Source of the DNA: Tretioscincus oriximinensis
Lineage: Eukaryota > Chordata > Lepidosauria > Squamata > Gymnophthalmidae
Direction of reading: 5' to 3'
Assembly: GCA_022410635.1 (NCBI GenBank)
Contig: JAJVDF010000228.1
Span: 1,149,294-1,213,293, forward strand
Length of the DNA stretch: 64,000 bases
Under the pieces are notes generated by a model that had not been told where the DNA came from, ran no database searches, and saw nothing but the letters and a program-made list of their open reading frames with translations. Made by a program: the position numbers and the translations under genes. Each line of letters opens with the position of its first letter. Position 1 is the first letter of the stretch. Positions 1-12,150 of the stretch are shown here, in pieces.

Positions 1-588
1 TACATTGACTTCTCTCCCCTCCCCATTTCCATCTTGTCCTCATCTGGAAATTACAAATGTGGCTCAGTCATTGTCCCAAAGGTCTCTGGATTGTCTTCAA
101 ATTAATCACTTTTGTTACTACACCAGCAGAACTGGAAATATCTCTAGGAATACAAATCTATTTATTCAGATATGCCCTTAGGTATGTTTTGGCTATAAGA
201 GAAACTATAGTGACTCACCAAGGGGATATTTGAGGAAAAACCCTCACACTTACACATAGGCACATAAAGCTGCTTAGAATTTCATCTTCTCACCAGGAAT
301 CTGCAAGGAAGGATCAGTGGCTTTCTCTCTCTTTCTCCTGTTTTCTGCTATTCCTAAAAAAAATCAGTTGAGTCTAAACTTTGCAACAAAGAAGTAAATG
401 GGAAAACTATATAAAAATCTGGAAGCTACAAGTGCGAAGGACCTGAAGTTCTCAGCTACAACATTGTTTTGTATCAGATTCTGGTCACTGCTCATGATCA
501 AATCTAGGATCCCCTTTTCCCTGGTCAGCACCAAACCATTTTCTCCAAAAATACCCATTTAACTGTTAGGAATTTTATCTCTCTAATA
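1..588. other. Intronic sequence, nothing recognised
   Basis: Unique-looking sequence upstream of the hAT insertion. No splice-bounded conserved ORF, repeat end or RNA gene was recognised. The last 8 bases (581-588) are the left target duplication of the adjacent element. Confidence 0.5.
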
Positions 589-1171
589 TAGGACTGCCAT
601 ATTTTGGCAGCCCAAAACCGGGACGGGGTGGGGTGGGGGTGCGTGCATACACACATGCGTGCGCGCACATACGGACGCTTGTAGTGAGACAGGCAGAAAC
701 TCTCTTCTGCCTGTCTCACCACAAACGTCCGTGTGCGCATACGCAGCTGCTCCAATGCTGGAGTTGGGGTTCGCGCGCCTGCTAGTGCGCCAACTCGACT
801 CTAGTGGAGGAAAAACGCCTGGGTTTGTGACAGGGTACAGTGCTGTCCTTCTGTCACAAACTCCGGCGTTTTTACTTTGCTGGAGGCGAGTTGGCACGCT
901 TTGCAAGCAGGCACGCGAAACTCCGCCTCCAGCATTGGAGCAGCTACCGCACTCTTCGAGGTCCCTTCCAGGACCCCGGAAAGCGTTGCCAGCCCGCAGC
1001 CGTCACCTATCAGACGGCTGCTTTTCCTTTAAAATCCTGCATTTTTAAATTCCCTGATGCAGCATCGGGGAATGTAAAAAGCCGGGATTTTGCCTTAAAA
1101 CCCAAAGGGGACTATATTTTAGTCCCCCAAACCGGGATTGTCCCGCTTTCCCGGGACGTATGGCAACCCTA
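589..1171. mobile_element. hAT-like non-autonomous foldback transposon, complete
   Basis: The element begins TAGGACTGCCAT and ends with the inverse of TAGGGTTGCCAT, so the termini are inverted repeats. It is flanked by a perfect 8-bp direct repeat, CTCTAATA, at 581-588 and 1172-1179, the length typical of hAT insertions. The interior is GC- and CpG-rich, unlike its surroundings, and contains two hairpins: about 673-733, and a long one with roughly 100-base arms spanning about 744-950. It has no transposase and the ORFs across it are not recognisable proteins, so it must have moved with a partner element's enzyme. The intact duplication and limited decay suggest it is younger than most neighbours. 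Confidence 0.85.
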
Positions 1172-2629
1172 CTCTAATAAGATGAACAAGAATTTATACT
1201 ATTTATGTGGGAAGGTGCCCATTATTATTGCTCTTTCATTTTTAGGACTCTTTGCTCTGTTTCTAAATGTTGGCTTTTGAAAGTTTGGGTAAGAGGATGA
1301 TAGCAGGTTCCCATTATTAGACTTGCTTTGGGGCCTGTACTGATTAGCTTAATGCTTCTGTGGATGAATCAAATTCACCCAATAGAATTTTGCTAGATGA
1401 ATTTCATTCCATTATAAGCAAAGGTGGGACGGTGAATTGTTGCAAGAAACAGATTTGATATTATAAGCAAAATTTTGAGATAAATGTATTGGTTTATTTA
1501 ATAATAGAACTCAAAACAATTAAAGACTACATCCAGTCTTTTATATACACACAAAAACACACCTGCTAGCCCTGCTGTCTTTCCTAGGTATTTTTGCATG
1601 CTTGATTGAATTCTTTTAATCCAAATAATGCTGAGAAGAGTCATTTTAGTTTGCTGCATGATATGCACTATATAAATCAGTTTTTCCCAGAAAAGTGCAT
1701 ATTCTGGGACAAAAAAATGAGTTGCTGCTGCCTTTTTACTATTTAAAATTGCCCTACTTTGTCATTGTTCATAAAAAATTACTCTTGCTTGCATTCTTTT
1801 GTTGCTAATTTGTTGTCGATTTCAGTTCAGAGTTTAGTTTTATGGCATAATGAATCAGGAACAAGAGTTTTCTGCATAGCTGGTATTTGTAAAACAGTTC
1901 TGTGTATTTATTTGTTTTTGCTCATGTATCCCTTGATAGACAATTTCCATAAATCTTATCCTTCATATTAGCAAAATGTTTGTAAGAAATATAGTTACTG
2001 CTGTTATGTGTCTTTTTCAGCTATTACTCAGTTTTTAGTGTGCTCCTCGACAACACCCATGAAAGTACTGTACACATGGCACTGCTTGGGAATGTCTGAT
2101 GTAGAGGATTAAACTGATTAGCTAATTTAAGCCATTTTCTCACACTCAATCACTGCTATTTTACTTTGAACCTTTAATATTATGGTGTGTTTATTTGCTG
2201 TATTTATTTGTATATTTACTTATTTACTATATCTATTTATTTATGCAAGAGGTAGTTTACAACAAATAGAAGGATCATGCAACAAAATTAAAAATGGGTT
2301 CTCAATACATTTGATAGCTCAATATCTTTGGAAAGTTCCAGTTTGTTTTATTATAAAAGGCATGGAAAAGGTGAGCAATATAGTCATAGTGTTTGGGAGA
2401 GATTTAGATAGATATTGGGGAGATTCTGAAGGAATTAGCATAGAGCTAACCAAGTAGATAATTGGAAACAGTACAATTGTTGAAGCAGATGAGTTGGAGT
2501 AAAAACTGTAATAATTTTGCACCAGGGTCACTAAATTTTGCATTGATTATACCTTCAGATGTAGAGAAGAAGGCAGTCTTACAAAAAACATGTTACATCA
2601 ATCAAAATGTATACAGTCACTAGGATGTA
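1172..2629. other. AT-rich intronic sequence
   Basis: No gene or clear repeat was recognised. A TATTTA-rich low-complexity run lies at about 2180-2245. Confidence 0.45.
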
Positions 2630-2639
2630 GACCACAGTG

Positions 2640-2930
2640 GCAGGGCTATCTATGTTTAGACAGTGCTGCAGTTGGTGAAATTGATGGGCGTGAGAGTTAG
2701 GACCAACATTAAAAAGTATTTGCATGCAGAGTATCATTGGTCTATGGAACTGGTATCAGAAGAGGTAGTGACAGCAACCAACCTGAATAGCTTTAATAAA
2801 GACTTAGACAAATGTATTATTATGATGGATGTCTTAGATATTGCTTCCAAGTTGGAGAGATAGAAATAAACCTGTAAAAGTCAATTGCAGGAAGTCAAGA
2901 ACAGGTGGAGTTTTTGCCTTAGTATTATTT
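2640..2930 (+). mobile_element. CR1-type LINE, degraded 3' end
   Basis: In the frame from 2663 the peptide RVRTNIKKYLHAEYHWSMEL continues VSEEVVTATNLNSFNKDLDK. This is a decayed form of the CR1 ORF2 C-terminus (consensus-like 'LWNSLPEEVVEAST...SFKRRLDKF'). The following 'gaagtcaagaacaggtggag' is part of the CR1 3' UTR seen in other copies here (for example near 44160). It is 5'-truncated, as is usual for CR1. Confidence 0.7.
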
Positions 2931-3119
2931 ATTTTATTCATCCTAGCCTTTGAAGACTATATTTTAAATATAATTTAAGAACACTGTGCATATTTTACCT
3001 TTTGAAGCATGGTGGCACAGAGATTAAGAACAGATATTTCAACAGAGGGGGGTGTATGGAATCATATGCAACTAGCATATTCTTTATCAGACAATTCACC
3101 TGCATACAGGGTGTGAATT

Positions 3120-3270
3120 ATTGTGAAATGTCCCATTTCCTGTTTGGTGATGTCACATCCGCCCCCTGCTTTTGGAAAGGGCACCCCAAGGGCTGACATG
3201 ACATCACAAAGGGTCTCACTTTCCGGTCTCTGCTTTCAGAAAGGGCACCCACCGAGACGTTGCTTCCAGT
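3120..3270. repeat. Short GC-richer block with an internal direct repeat
   Basis: The phrase 'gcttttggaaagggcaccc' (3168) recurs in altered form as 'gctttcagaaagggcaccc' (3232). The block looks like a fragment of an unidentified repeat. Similar 'gatgtca'-rich text occurs near 22310. Function and family are unknown. Confidence 0.35.
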
Positions 3271-3344
3271 TCCACCTGTAAGTGACATTACCAAATTTTG
3301 CTCGTTCAGAATGCACAAAATTTTCAGGATCTGGGTGTGAAATT

Positions 3345-3602
3345 GCCAGCCTCAATATTCCAAACACTGCCGAGAGGTCCTTCATTCAAGGTCCATGTGT
3401 CTGCCTTGGAGAAAGGGTGAGCACCCTCTACAGTCAACCTAGCTGATCAAAAGTGAGCAATGACAAGTAGATGAATAGGAACCATCACAATGTGATGAGG
3501 AAGATGGGGAAGTAAGCCTTTAGGCCCAAAATAATTTGTAAGCTGGTCTGAGTCGCTTCGGGTGAGAAAACCGGGATATAAAAATCCCACTTCTTCTTCT
3601 TG
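3345..3602 (+). repeat. tRNA-derived SINE (family A), diverged
   Basis: It matches the body of the family A SINE: 'ggtgagcaccctctac', a pentamer-rich 'acaagtagatgaataggaacc' region, then 'gagtcgcttcgggtgagaaa' and a terminal CTT run. The tRNA-like head is badly decayed. The tail shows the + orientation. Confidence 0.7.
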
Positions 3603-4043
3603 TGAGAACCCTGGGATCTTTTGGTAGTGAGTGTAGTATAATTCATAATGAATAAATAAAATATTCTGCTTAGGAATGTTCAGAAGAAGTTGGTGGGGCA
3701 ATGTGACTTAAGTTCCAAACCATTTTGTCACTACATATACTCTTCACTTGAAAACCCAGAATGGGTCACATCAAAGGATAAAACATATGGTTATGATATT
3801 TACCTGGAATGAAACATGTTTGCTGCCTGCTTCTCACTTTTTATTTTGACATCAACCCTGTTGAACTTTTCACATCACATACAGTAGCAAAATAAATTTC
3901 TTGCTGGACTGGACCAATGGCCCACCTTCTTATTTAGACATTTCTCAGAGAGTAATCATGTGTCTAAAGCCTACAAGCAGGACCTGACCCCATTAGCACT
4001 CTTTTTTCTTATGATCCCAAGACTGGCATGATGGAAATGCTAC

Positions 4044-4362
4044 AGGGCTAGTTGAAGAAGAAGAGAAGCAGAACTGGGTTCTTATACCCCACTTTTCTCA
4101 TCTTTCAAAGGGATTCAAAGTGGCTTACAAGGGTATTTTGCCTGAAGGCTGACATTCTATCTTCCCCACCATGTGATGGTTCCCATGTATCTACTTGCAG
4201 TCAGTTGCAATTTCTTGTAATTCATGCTTTCAAATAGCTGGGTTGGCTAGAGCTACAGGCTAGGAGAAGGTGCTCACCCCTCCCCACATCTGACACAGGG
4301 CTTCAAAACCCCATCTCCCAGATGAGAGACCGTTTCCTTAGCGACTGAGCCATTTGTGCCTA
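4044..4362 (-). repeat. tRNA-derived SINE (family A), near full length
   Basis: Read on the minus strand, the head is a tRNA-like segment with 'ggctcagtcgctaagga' (A-box-like) and 'ggttttgaagccc' (B-box-like), followed by the family body and a tail ending in CTT repeats (GAAGAAGAAGAG on +). Imperfect duplicates 'ctacagggctagt' before and 'ctacattggactagt' after could be the target-site duplication. Transcription would use an internal RNA polymerase III promoter. No coding capacity. Confidence 0.8.
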
Positions 4363-4829
4363 CATTGGACTAGTAGCCCTCAATAAACCTGCTTCTGCAG
4401 GTGATGCAGCATCTTTTATTAAAGGGGCAAGTGCTGCAATTGGGAGATAAAAAATGCAAACAGCCACAGAAACACAACGAAATGGAAATTCATTAAAGGT
4501 ATTTGCCTTAATGAAGATGAAGAGAGAGAAAGTGCCAAAAGTGCTGTTCTGGACGAAAACAAAAAAAAGCAAATTTGCCTTGTGTTCAGGAAGATACTAT
4601 AAGAATTGTACATTTTTGAGGGCAACACTTGGGGTGCCTTGACTGACAACCTGTTTCTAGGATTCACTCAGCCTTATCCTTGGAAGCCTTACGATTAAGG
4701 CTCCTCATATATAATTGTGTTTATATGACCTTTTCCCATTTTACCTAATTATCCTTATCTAGGCAAAACAGATTTCTAGGGAAGTATTAAAATGTACTAA
4801 GAAAAAAAAATACATTTTAAAGTTATAGA

Positions 4830-5065
4830 CAGTCCTAAATAAGAATACATAATATAATAGTAAGGAAACCTTGAAAAATGTGTTGATTGGATACATGAGC
4901 CCGCTTGGAATTTAAGCCTCTTGTGAGTTGAAGAGAAGTACTGCAGAGTGAAGTGTCCAACTGGTAGCCCTCTAGAAATTCTTGAACTACAACTTCCAGT
5001 ATTCCATGCGGTTCTTTAGAGTGGGCTCCGCATTGGGAGTTGGAGTAGTTCAGGAATATCCGGAT
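4830..5065. mobile_element. Possible hAT/MITE fragment
   Basis: The run 'gaactacaacttccagtatt' with 'gttggagtagttcaggaata' about 50 bases later is partly self-complementary and resembles the 'aactacaactcccat' phrase common in amniote hAT MITEs. I could not place termini or a target duplication. Confidence 0.4.
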
Positions 5066-6572
5066 AGCTGTGAGTTGCATGTCCCCTTGCATAGTGAGGG
5101 GTGAGGGCAAAGAGAAAAGGCAAACCACTGTTTATTATAAGGTTTAACCACACTTGGTTGACAAATCATAGGATAATTGGTTAGAGAAACAAGCAGCAGT
5201 AAGTTTATTATTGAAGGAGACAAGATGAAACTCAAGCAGAAGGAAATCTTTAACAGAGAGGTCAGAAGCTGAGCACACCTTTATAAAGGTAAAATTCAGG
5301 GAGTGGTTTGAATCTCAGAAAGACTAACAAGCAGGACTTTAGAAGTAAATCAATCATAATGTGTCTTTTCAATGACTTCCTCTTCTGAACATCATTCCTC
5401 TTCTGGACAACAGCTTTGGCACGTGCTGAACCTGAATTTCAGCATGTGTTTTTTATCAAGGCAATTGGGAGTTATTTAGCTTTAACTCAAATGGTTGGAA
5501 CGCCATTAATCGTTTGAGAACTTTAGCACACTTAAATCACTTTTTTGGTGAATGAGATTGCTACCTACTATTCTTTTCTTTCTTTCCATGCTGAACATAG
5601 TACTCATTCAAATATCAGAATTTTCACAGCATCATAGCTCACAGGATTGGGTAAAAATCAGCCAATCACAGAACTGTGAGATAAAAACCAACCAATCATG
5701 ATTTTGCATGGTGCTTGGTACAGTCTGGAAATGGTAGACACTCCAGTTTCTCCCTCTCCTCTGCCCCTTTTTGGTCATGTGACACTCACATGACCACTAG
5801 CCTTGACCCTTTTTGGTCATGTGACAGTCACATAACCCAAAGTGTGTGTGTGGGGGGTAAGCATGGAAATTGCCCCTTCCCATATGAGAATCTCATAATC
5901 TGCAATCTTCTTCGAAGATCTTAGGTTGACAGAATAAATTAGAGTGTTTGCTGAGAGTCTAGTGAGATTCAAGATTTAACTTGAATATGGGCGAGCAAAA
6001 GATCTAGGACCAGTTCCTGAAAAATCATAGGATTATTTTATTTCAGCCAAGATACAGAAATGAACCACAGTTTCCAATACTTTCAATTAGGATTAGACTG
6101 TTGCTGATTTTAGGTGAAGAATTGCATTAGGTTATATTGATTTGTTTATTGAAATCTATATAAACTAGTGATCCTGTCTTAGCCATGAATAATATCTTTT
6201 CTCACACCTTCCCTGGCTCTCTGATTGCTTGCTGTTTGGATGGATTTTTGCAATGTTGAAGGTTTTTGCTGCAAAACAGAGTTCTACAGCCACAATGTCA
6301 TGCATAGCATTTCTGTCAAAGGAAACTAAGGCTAAAGGCTAGCTTAAAAGTGACACTGATATGAACAGAATCCGGGCCAAAGGAAACTAAATGGAAGTGG
6401 TTCTTATCACAAGGAGGGGAACCATGACTCAAATCAGTTTGCTTTGTGACAAGTTCCCTTCCCAAATGGAAGGGCTGTTTCAGCACTTTCAGTTACCAGG
6501 ACATACAAAACATGATTTGGCATCTGTCTTTTCTCCACATTTTTTTTAGATCTAGGCTTTGGAAAGCAAAGA
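5066..6572. other. Intronic sequence with a duplicated CATGTGA motif
   Basis: Mostly unique sequence. At 5766-5838 there are two direct copies of 'ccctttttggtcatgtgac', each followed by an inverted copy of the core ('cacatgacc', 'cacataacc'). Nothing else was recognised. Confidence 0.45.
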
Positions 6573-6658
6573 TATATACTGCTCAAAACAATTAAGGGAA
6601 CACTTTAACATACACTGTTATGTTAAAGTGTTCCCTTCATTGTTTTGAGCAGTATATA
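6573..6658. mobile_element. Palindromic Tc1/mariner-type MITE, copy 1
   Basis: A near-perfect palindrome: left arm 'actgctcaaaacaattaagg', right arm its inverse ending 'gttttgagcagtatata', with a short asymmetric centre at about 6614. TA dinucleotides at both ends fit the TA target duplication of Tc1/mariner elements. The same element occurs at 32911, 43142 and 54575. Confidence 0.8.
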
Positions 6659-8334
6659 AAGAAGGCACTTTTTTTGAAAAATTGCATTATAGAACTAAAG
6701 GTTTGAATTGGGATAGGATACCAGGGAAGCTTAAGGTAAAATTCTAACAGTGAAATGCCAAAGGGAGTCCCACTCAAAATACAAGGCCAGATACTGAAGC
6801 ATGAATTCAACTATTGCATTCTGCTGAAATAAGAATGAGGAAAATTCCAGATTGTTATGAAGCTGACTGACTGATCTATGCAATGCCAATGTTCTCTGGA
6901 AATGAAATGAATTATTTTCTATTTTCTGCAATACATTCATTTCTGCTGTTTTTTCTCCAGTTTTTAAACTGTCCAAGATAGAATGTGTTGTTTATAGTGA
7001 AATGTTAAAAGTCCATCACAAGGACTTCAAAATCACAAGTAGGAGAAATGGTGGATAGATGGATTCCATATTTTACACTATCTTAAAAGGTAATATTGTT
7101 ACAAGTACTCAACTTTAGTCCGTTATCCTACATCTGAGTGCTCAAAAATTATCTCTTTAGCCTCCAGCTTTATCAGTTCCCACTTTAGAAACCATTTTTA
7201 ATCCAAGTTATCTCAAAATGTTAATTGTATGTTTAGACAGTGATTATTATTATAGCAATAACAGTAAAAAAATTGCTAATTTTGTACTTGATGTTAGCTG
7301 ACATGTCTAGGACAGTTGTTTGCTTTTAAGGACGGAAACAATTTTGGCTGTATGTTTACAGATGGTCTGAATTACCCTTGAATTGAGGTTGCGTGTGATA
7401 CAGAGAAGAGCTAATAGTCTTTCTTACCTGGGCTTTTGGCCCACTTGAGAATTATATCTTAAAGACAGCTAAGATTACAGAACAATGATTTTTGAAATAG
7501 AAGATGGTGTTCATGGAATCTATTTAAGCTTCTGAGTTGTTTCTCCAAAGTGCTACATTTACCTGTAAAGCAGGATTCAATGCACAATAGGAGCTAATCT
7601 TGAATAAACTCACATAATTACATGATTTGGCAATTACATGCTTCTCAAAATCTTGATCCTGCTTTTTGCCTGTAAATTGTACTTGCAATGGAAGTCAACA
7701 ACTGACTCACCAGCAACTTTCCATCTGTCAAGTTCCTAAGTCTGGGAAATCCTCCAGGAAATGGTTTTCCCAGAGTGCCTATAGTGTGAAATAGGATTCA
7801 GACTTGTTTTTGAAAGTTCTCTCATGTGTGCCTTTGTTACACAGACAGTTTGGATATCTGAGTTGTCATTGTGGGANCACTAAAATTGTTTTATATTCTA
7901 GCCATCTCTAAGTGTAAGCCTGATAGCGTTGGAAAGTACATGATCTTTTCAAGAAAACCAGCTGCATTACACACTCCACTTTAAACCTAGTTTGTTACCT
8001 TGATAAACTGTAAATAAGTTGTTCTAGAATTCCTAGGAAATGATTGACTGTTATGTGAAACATTACCTTTCCTTAATTAGGATTCGGTAATTCAGCTTGT
8101 ACAGAGCATACAGGATGGATGGCAAAGAACAAAAATGTCAGTTTCACCTGGCATTGACCATTTTCTCTGGTGAAGATGACACCAAAGTTTGCACACCACA
8201 AACCAATTTTCCAAAAGAAGGCAAATTCTATCTCTCACTGCTTTTTTTCCCCTGAAGAAAATTGCTTAGTCAAAATTTTGTAAGAGGAGAAAACCATTTT
8301 GATGGAGGTAGTTTTTCTGAAGTAATTTTAAAAA
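6659..8334. other. Intronic sequence, nothing recognised
   Basis: AT-rich unique sequence. A stretch near 7800-7860 ('gttctctcatgtgtgcctttgtt') resembles 9090-9140 ('gttctcccttgtgtgtctttgtt'), so both may belong to an unnamed old repeat. Confidence 0.4.
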
Positions 8335-8337
8335 TGA

Positions 8338-8633
8338 GGCACACATTACTCAGAGGTTAAGAGACAATTTTTAAGGCAAGAGATCTGTTGTCGAAGCCCC
8401 ATGTCGACCGTGGAGAGGGGTGAGCACTCTCTACTAGCCTCAGTTTTAGCCAATTCAGCTGTTTGAAAGAAAGTAGATTTGCAATCTATATTACAATCAG
8501 ATTGATGAGTACCACCACTAATCTGGTGGGGAAGATAGCATAAATGTAAGCCTGAGTCCCTTTGGGTGAGAAGGGCAGGGTATAAAAACGAGATTCATCT
8601 TCTTTATCTTCACCATCAACTTCATCTTCTTCA
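8338..8633 (+). repeat. tRNA-derived SINE (family A), diverged
   Basis: Head 'acattactcagaggttaag', a B-box remnant 'gtcgaagccc', body 'gggtgagcactctctactag', then 'gagtccctttgggtgagaag' and a CTT-rich tail at 8600-8633. It is directly followed by a CR1 3' end. Confidence 0.72.
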
Positions 8634-8769
8634 GAATGGAATCAAAAGTTTACTTGCAAATTACTATAGTTTATGTGTACATGAAAGACATATGCAATAG
8701 AGTCAATTATTCTATCTTTTCTCCAAATTCTATACTTTATTTATGCCTTCTAATATCTTACCCTGTAAT

Positions 8770-8880
8770 CAAAATACTGTGTAAACCTATTGCATCTGGT
8801 GGGCCTCTGTGTGACACAGAATGCTGGACTTGATGGGCTGTGGCCTTATCCAGTATGGCTCTTCTTATGCTCTTATGTTC
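8770..8880 (+). mobile_element. CR1-type LINE 3' terminus
   Basis: The phrase 'ggtgggcctctgtgtgacac' then 'ctggacttgatgggctgtgg' and the terminal 'cttatgctcttatgttc' is the family 3' end, shared with copies near 44220, 52150 and 62210. Only about 110 bases remain. Confidence 0.75.
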
Positions 8881-9224
8881 TATTGAAGAATTAATAGTTT
8901 GGGTGGGGGAAAAGAGTGGAAATTAACTTACAACATTGAAGGTAGCTTCTCTATAAGAGAAAGAGTGTAATCAATGGGAATAACACTAACATTGTATAAA
9001 TATCATGAGTTAATACCTTTTTGAGAGCAAACCTTCTGGAAGGTGGTAAAATTGGATATTGAAACTGGTCTGGTTTATCGATAAAATTTCTGATAGTTCT
9101 CCCTTGTGTGTCTTTGTTAAGCAGACTGACATTTTAGATTTCTTAGTATTAATTCAGATGTGCTGTACTAAAAAGTGGTTTTAACTTTTAAAGAGGTTTT
9201 TAAACTCAAGGGAGCTGGTTAGCT

Positions 9225-9365
9225 GCCTCTACGACGAACTGATAATGTGATTGATACTGCCTCCAGGATGGAGCAAAAGGCAGTATTCCTGAAATAATAT
9301 TTTTTTCAGGTAGTCAAGAACAAGTGAAGGTTTTGCCTTCTGCTTGAGGTTGCTCAGGTGAAATT
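9225..9365 (+). mobile_element. CR1-type LINE 3' UTR fragment
   Basis: 'gatactgcctccaggatgga' with 'gtagtcaagaacaagtgaag' matches the 3' UTR portion of the other CR1 copies. The extreme 3' end is missing. Confidence 0.6.
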
Positions 9366-9425
9366 TCTGGATAGATGGGTTGTGCCCAATTCAGAAGGTT
9401 TCCTCTTATGTACATAGTTTAAATG

Positions 9426-9611
9426 TAAGCTGACCAGATGACCCCTTGGGGGGGTTTGAAAACCTGGTTTTGGGGTGCCTCCCGGTTTTTGGGGTGCCTC
9501 CCGGTTTTGGGGAAAAAAACTTTTTTGAAAAACAATTTCCTCAGCAAAAACTGGGAGGCACCCCAAAACTGGGTTTTCACCCCCCAAAAAAGGGGTCATC
9601 TGGTCAGCCTA
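9426..9611. mobile_element. hAT-like MITE, 'CTGACCAGAT' family, foldback form
   Basis: The ends are TAAGCTGACCAGATGACCCC and its inverse ('ggggtcatctggtcagccta'). The flanks TTTAAATG (9418-9425) and TTTAAACG (9612-9619) agree at 7 of 8 positions, a hAT-length duplication. The arms (polyG, 'ggggtgcctcccggtttttg') pair over most of the length, and 'ggggtgcctcccggttt' occurs twice in the left arm. Related copies are at 24073, 46093 and 59171. Confidence 0.8.
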
Positions 9612-9619
9612 TTTAAACG

Positions 9620-11500
9620 TTTTATTCATGGCCCAGAGACAACTCCAGGCAAATAAAGGAACATGCTGTCTGCAGCAGAATCCTCCTGAATGTTTCCCCA
9701 AACCACCTATCTGTATCTGAGGCTTAGTTTCAAAGCTTGAAGGTCATCCACTTGCCCAGTCATATCTAATCTGAGATATTAGGGTGTCCCTCTAGGAAAA
9801 GCACAAAAGACCTGACATTCACATTGTTAGAGCTATTGGACAGAAACAAGTCTTTTCTACTGTTCTACATGCAAATACCCCAGGAATTCCTGTTGTGAAT
9901 AATTGCAAATTGTCTGTGACAGTTATCAGTAAATGTGAATTTGGTCTCTATCACTATACTGGGGCAGTTGATGTGAAAAAGGTTAAGGGAAATAATTGTA
10001 ATCAAAGAGTCAGTTATAAGAAATTAAAGGTGAAGTGAGACTACTGAAATTGGTGAGCAAGAGGGGAAGTGTGTAATACTGAGTAATTGTTTTCAGGTGA
10101 TCAAGTGTGTGTCGTCCATGAATCCTTCATTTAGCAGAAGTTTAAATAGCACACTTCTTGGTGTGATTATTTGATTGATATACCTCTAAGATATATATGA
10201 GTATTTAGAAATTGAGAGTTTCTAATCCCCAATTTTTGTTCCTTTTTACCAGTAGACATCACGTTCACATTAAGAAGAACGGAACAAATATATTTATCTC
10301 ATCAATTTATTTGTAAATCACTACTTGAAAGGAGTAGGCCTTTGAGAAATAATTATTATCTAAATCAGAACACAAGCAAATTACAATAAAATATACTTTA
10401 AGAGAAACCCCCCCCCCCCAATAAAATATTTCTCAAACACAGGGACATAAAAACACAGCTGTTCCTACCCTGCAGATCATATGGCAGAGATTTCAGCTGT
10501 GGCAGTTTTTTTATGCAGGACTTTTACTATGAACTGAACTACATTTCCTGCTTTGTGCTTTACTGATCTGAATGCAGCCAGCTGTGTAACAGTTAGAATA
10601 TTACATTCCACATGGCCAGGCATGATTTCCTATGGTTTTCCTGGCATTGTAGACATTGTAGGTGGTGTAGACATAGTCAAAGAGAAGCAGTGAGTTTCTG
10701 AGAAAGAAAAAGACTTTGATTTTGGAGGATTCCAGAATTGGCACGCACGCACATATACACAAAATGCCTCTTTGGTACACATCACCATCTTCCTAAAGTG
10801 CAGAGGATATGCAATTTTATGCATATTTAGATTTGAAAACAGAATACCTAGCCATGTCAGTGTTCTTAGCAAAGAGATGTCTAGATGTAATAGCAGCCTA
10901 TTTTTATACAGAATCCAATTCTGCAGATTTTTCAAAGAAGAATTTGAGAGTCATTTAGTTCGGTCTCATTATTTCAGCATAACATAATGGATTGTACAAA
11001 CACTGGCTCTTTGCATAGCTATAACTTTGTGCATTTACATTCCTAAATCTGGATAGGACATTTTGTGGCCAACACCACATGCCTTTGCCTGAGTAGGCAC
11101 ACAAAACCTAAGGCTACAGTTTGACCTTTCTCAGCCATTGGAAGCAAGCTGTAGGCATAATGCTACCCACAGATACTGAAAATGTAGGAAGAACTTGCTA
11201 TGGTTGGAAAGGATGTGCAGAGCTCTAATCATCAAATTGTCTTCAGCCCTTTGAAATGAAGCCCTTGGATCACCAATTGCCAGCCATGGCGGCATGACAG
11301 CTATTCAAAAACTGCACCTCTGTGATTAGAGTTTCATTTCCAAGGTAGTTATTTGTAAAAGTTCAAAGGATTCTAATTCCTTTGCCTTTGAAATCAAAAC
11401 AAACAGGAAAAGCAGCTTTACTAAGAAAGTGAATTCCAATTTGTGATCAATCTCGCCTTCCTAGATGTTGCATGGAAGCTACAAAGGTTGATGATGTGTA
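9620..11500. other. Intronic sequence, nothing recognised
   Basis: Unique AT-rich sequence with an 11-base C run at about 10410. No exon or repeat end was identified. Confidence 0.4.
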
Positions 11501-12150
11501 TTGTCGGGGTTCTCTAGTAGGAATATATTAATTGGCACAATATATTTTGATATAAAATGTACAAGCATTGGTCTCTAGATGCACAGGCCTCACTTTTGCA
11601 AAATTTCTGGGAATTTTCCAGGCCTGGGTATTGCAAGAGAACTAATCTCTCTTCCTGCCCTGAGACTCACCCTGTTGTGCCTTGTTTACCTGCACCCATT
11701 ATCTCTGGGAGCATTCATTGACTCAGAAACTTGTGGCTTGATGGGATTAATCAGCTGCCTAATCGCTCTGAGGAAGCTCTGACTATCACCTTTCCAGGAG
11801 GTGAATGACTGGTCACAGGTCCTGTAAGCTGCAGAGATCAATCTTGTTCCACCCAGACTATGCTCATATTTGGAGTTTCCTGACACAGGCTGCACCCCTT
11901 GGGAGGAGGGAAAAACATCACACAGATGTCACCATCTCCGGTCCGCCCCAAACCACTCCTTCGGAACATCCAGTCTCTGACATCACTTTTCTTGTACACG
12001 CCTTCTGATTGTATGTCAATAAAAACCAGTGCACAAGGTTGCTCGAGAGGTTCCATAACCCATGTGGGCCTCCTAGATATTGCCTCTTGATCTAAGCTTA
12101 TGACCTCTGCGTGAGTTCCTTGATGGGAGTCAGAATGTACACGTAACCGT
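11500..12150 (+). mobile_element. Possible degraded LTR
   Basis: This moderately GC-rich block is unlike its flanks and contains 'gtcaataaaaaccagtgcac' at 12016, which could be an LTR polyadenylation signal followed by an R/U5-like stretch. It begins near 'tgtcggggttctctagtagg'. I could not fix both ends, a target duplication or a primer-binding site, so this is tentative. The long ORF on the minus strand (11838-12305) matches no protein I recognise. Confidence 0.35.
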
